A DNA stretch of 8,385 nt from an uncultured Lachnospiraceae bacterium (GTDB lineage Bacteria > Bacillota > Clostridia > Lachnospirales > Lachnospiraceae): NCBI GenBank assembly GCA_902803015.1, contig CADCOL010000322.1:1-8385 (forward strand). Reading direction: 5' to 3'. The notes beneath the pieces were generated by a model that did not search any database, was not told where the DNA came from, and was given only the letters and a program-made list of their open reading frames with translations. Positions 7,189 to 8,385 of this stretch are shown piece by piece (positions within the stretch are counted from its first letter, which is position 1; each line of letters opens with the position of its first letter). The position numbers and the translations under genes are program-made.

Positions 7189-8385
7189 TTAATTTGCCTC
7201 CGGTTTCGTTTCTTCCAAAGTTCTTCCGTCTTCCTGCAGATTCTCCAGATCGGAGGAGTTCGGATCAAGCGGATATCCCGTATTGGGATCCAGTTTCTCG
7301 CCGTTGTCCGGATCCACAGCCTTATCGGCGGGAATTGCCGGATTATCTTCCACGGGGGTAATGCCCTCGTCGTTTTCGTCGTCATGTTCTTCCGGACGGT
7401 AAATTGCTTCGTTGTAGAGACCCTTCGACTTCAGGTCTTCGATTTCCGCCTCGGTCAGTTCTTCGGTCATGAATACGTTCATGTAGGGAAGAACTTCGGT
7501 CAGAATGTCTTTTACAAGAAGACATGCCTGCGCGGTACCGCTCTGCTGGTCCGGCATGTTCGGACGATCGATGACTGCATAGATAATGATCTTCGGATCG
7601 TTTGCCGGTGCATATCCCATGAAGGAAGTTACATATTCGCCGCGTCCGCGGGGGAATGTCTCTGCGGTTCCGGTCTTGCCGCCCACGGTATATCCTGCGG
7701 GACGCGCTTTCTTACCGGTACCGGATGTTACTACCGCGTTGCAGTAGTCAATGATTTTATCCGACGTGGACTGGGATATGGTCTGCTTTAAAATACACGG
7801 CTCGATGTTACGAACCACCGCACCGTTGGAATCGAGAATCTGGCTTACCATGTGCGGCTGGTAATAATATCCGCCGTTGATTAAGGAATTGAATGCCGCG
7901 ATCATTTCAATCATGGTTACCTGGAAGCCCTGACCGAATGTACAGGTTGCAAGCTCGGTCGGTCCCATGGTCTTATCGGTGAATACCAGCGTGTTGGTCT
8001 TTGCTTCACCGGCTAAGTCAATATTGGTTTTGTATCCGAAATTGTACCTCTGGAAGTAGTCAAGATAGGTATCTTTACCCATCTGCTGTCCCATCTTCAT
8101 TAACGCCACGTTACAGGACTGCTCAACCGCTTTCTTTACGGTCATCTGACCGTCACCGTAACGGTTGTGGCATTTGATTTTAAATCCGCCGACTTCGAGG
8201 CTGCCGCCGCAGAAGTATACTTCCTCGCCGGTCATTTTGCCCGAGTCAATACCCGCCGCTACCGTAAAAGGCTTCGCTACGGAACCCGGTTCATATGTGG
8301 TCTGTACACAGAAGTTCATCCAGCGGAGAGCTCTTGCATAATCGTTTACCTGTTCATCGGTTACAAGCTCGGTCGGATACAGATG
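7189..8385 (-). CDS. Class B penicillin-binding protein (FtsI/SpoVD type), transpeptidase domain and C-terminal tail; N-terminus outside window
   Basis: The frame is open from the window edge, so 398 C-terminal residues are seen and the start is missing. An internal Met at 8319 is not the start, because coding sequence continues before it. All three active-site motifs of a D,D-transpeptidase are present: SVAK (residues 35-38 of this fragment, within YEPGSVAKPFT), SCN (90-92) and KTG (237-239, within GGKTGTAE). The enzyme crosslinks peptidoglycan outside the membrane and is the usual partner of FtsW, encoded three genes downstream. After the catalytic domain, about residues 330-398 form a strongly acidic, Pro- and Asn-rich tail with three octapeptide repeats. 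No PASTA domain is visible, unlike B. subtilis SpoVD or PBP2B. Position just before mraY fits either ftsI or spoVD, so no symbol is given. Confidence 0.95.
   Translation of the reverse strand, partial: HLYPTELVTDEQVNDYARALRWMNFCVQTTYEPGSVAKPFTVAAGIDSGKMTGEEVYFCGGSLEVGGFKIKCHNRYGDGQMTVKKAVEQSCNVALMKMGQQMGKDTYLDYFQRYNFGYKTNIDLAGEAKTNTLVFTDKTMGPTELATCTFGQGFQVTMIEMIAAFNSLINGGYYYQPHMVSQILDSNGAVVRNIEPCILKQTISQSTSDKIIDYCNAVVTSGTGKKARPAGYTVGGKTGTAETFPRGRGEYVTSFMGYAPANDPKIIIYAVIDRPNMPDQQSGTAQACLLVKDILTEVLPYMNVFMTEELTEAEIEDLKSKGLYNEAIYRPEEHDDENDEGITPVEDNPAIPADKAVDPDNGEKLDPNTGYPLDPNSSDLENLQEDGRTLEETKPEAN
7197..7201 (-). promoter_or_regulatory. mraY ribosome binding site inside the end of the PBP gene
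   Basis: GGAGG on the minus strand is part of the last PBP codons (Pro-Glu-Ala-Asn) and lies 8 nt before the mraY ATG. The PBP stop TAA and the mraY ATG are directly adjacent with no base between them. Ribosomes finishing the PBP would be at the mraY start, so coupled translation is likely. Confidence 0.75.
7243..7314 (-). repeat. Three octapeptide repeats (DPxxGxxL-like) in the PBP tail
   Basis: The tail reads DPDNGEKL, DPNTGYPL, DPNSSDLE in direct succession (fragment residues 358-381), an eight-residue period anchored on Asp-Pro. At the DNA level the first two units both begin GGATCC or very close to it (GTGGATCCG, CTGGATCCC), and the third begins TTGATCCG. The third copy is degraded after its first three residues. 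The repeat is short, so it could be a recent small duplication within a low-complexity extracytoplasmic tail. Confidence 0.6.

Noticed and set aside
1..8385. Search for an undescribed system, mobile element, CRISPR array, tRNA or riboswitch
   Set aside because: Known core genes cover nearly all of the window, and the longest gap between genes is 150 nt. I saw no inverted-repeat-bounded element, spaced direct repeats, cloverleaf or conserved riboswitch core.

Overview
The window is a stretch of a low-to-mid GC Firmicutes chromosome, most likely from class Clostridia and probably family Lachnospiraceae. Support for this comes from the gene order, strong AGGAGG-type ribosome binding sites, the FtsZ N-terminus and C-terminal peptide, and the clostridial forms of the FtsW and MurD motifs. 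The assignment rests on reading protein motifs by eye, not on a database search. All real genes lie on the minus strand, so transcription runs from position 8385 down to 1. I see no convincing plus-strand gene, RNA gene, mobile element or CRISPR array.

In order of transcription, 8385 to 2613 is the distal half of a division and cell wall (dcw) cluster. It holds the C-terminal part of a class B penicillin-binding protein (ftsI/spoVD type), then mraY, murD, ftsW and divIB (ftsQ). Gaps are 0, 57, 15 and 34 nt, as expected for one operon. After a 150-nt AT-rich gap carrying a good sigma-A-type promoter comes ftsZ, which starts with TTG. It is followed after 47 nt by nrdR, the repressor of ribonucleotide reductase genes. 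A GC-rich hairpin downstream of nrdR probably ends the unit. Beyond it, 672 to 1 is the N-terminal 224 codons of a lipoprotein that is the solute-binding subunit of a peptide-type ABC transporter. This gene is probably a separate transcription unit.

The products work together. MurD and MraY make lipid I, the undecaprenyl-linked precursor. FtsW polymerises the finished precursor (lipid II) into septal glycan and the PBP crosslinks it. DivIB belongs to the divisome complex at the membrane, and FtsZ forms the ring that organises the process.

The window is essentially an ordinary core-genome region and I found no new system. The points worth a second look are mostly about layout: murF and murG are absent from their usual slots, nrdR takes the place where spoIIGA-sigE-sigG follows ftsZ in many spore formers, the PBP has an acidic tail with a short octapeptide repeat instead of a visible PASTA domain, and divIB has no recognisable Shine-Dalgarno sequence.
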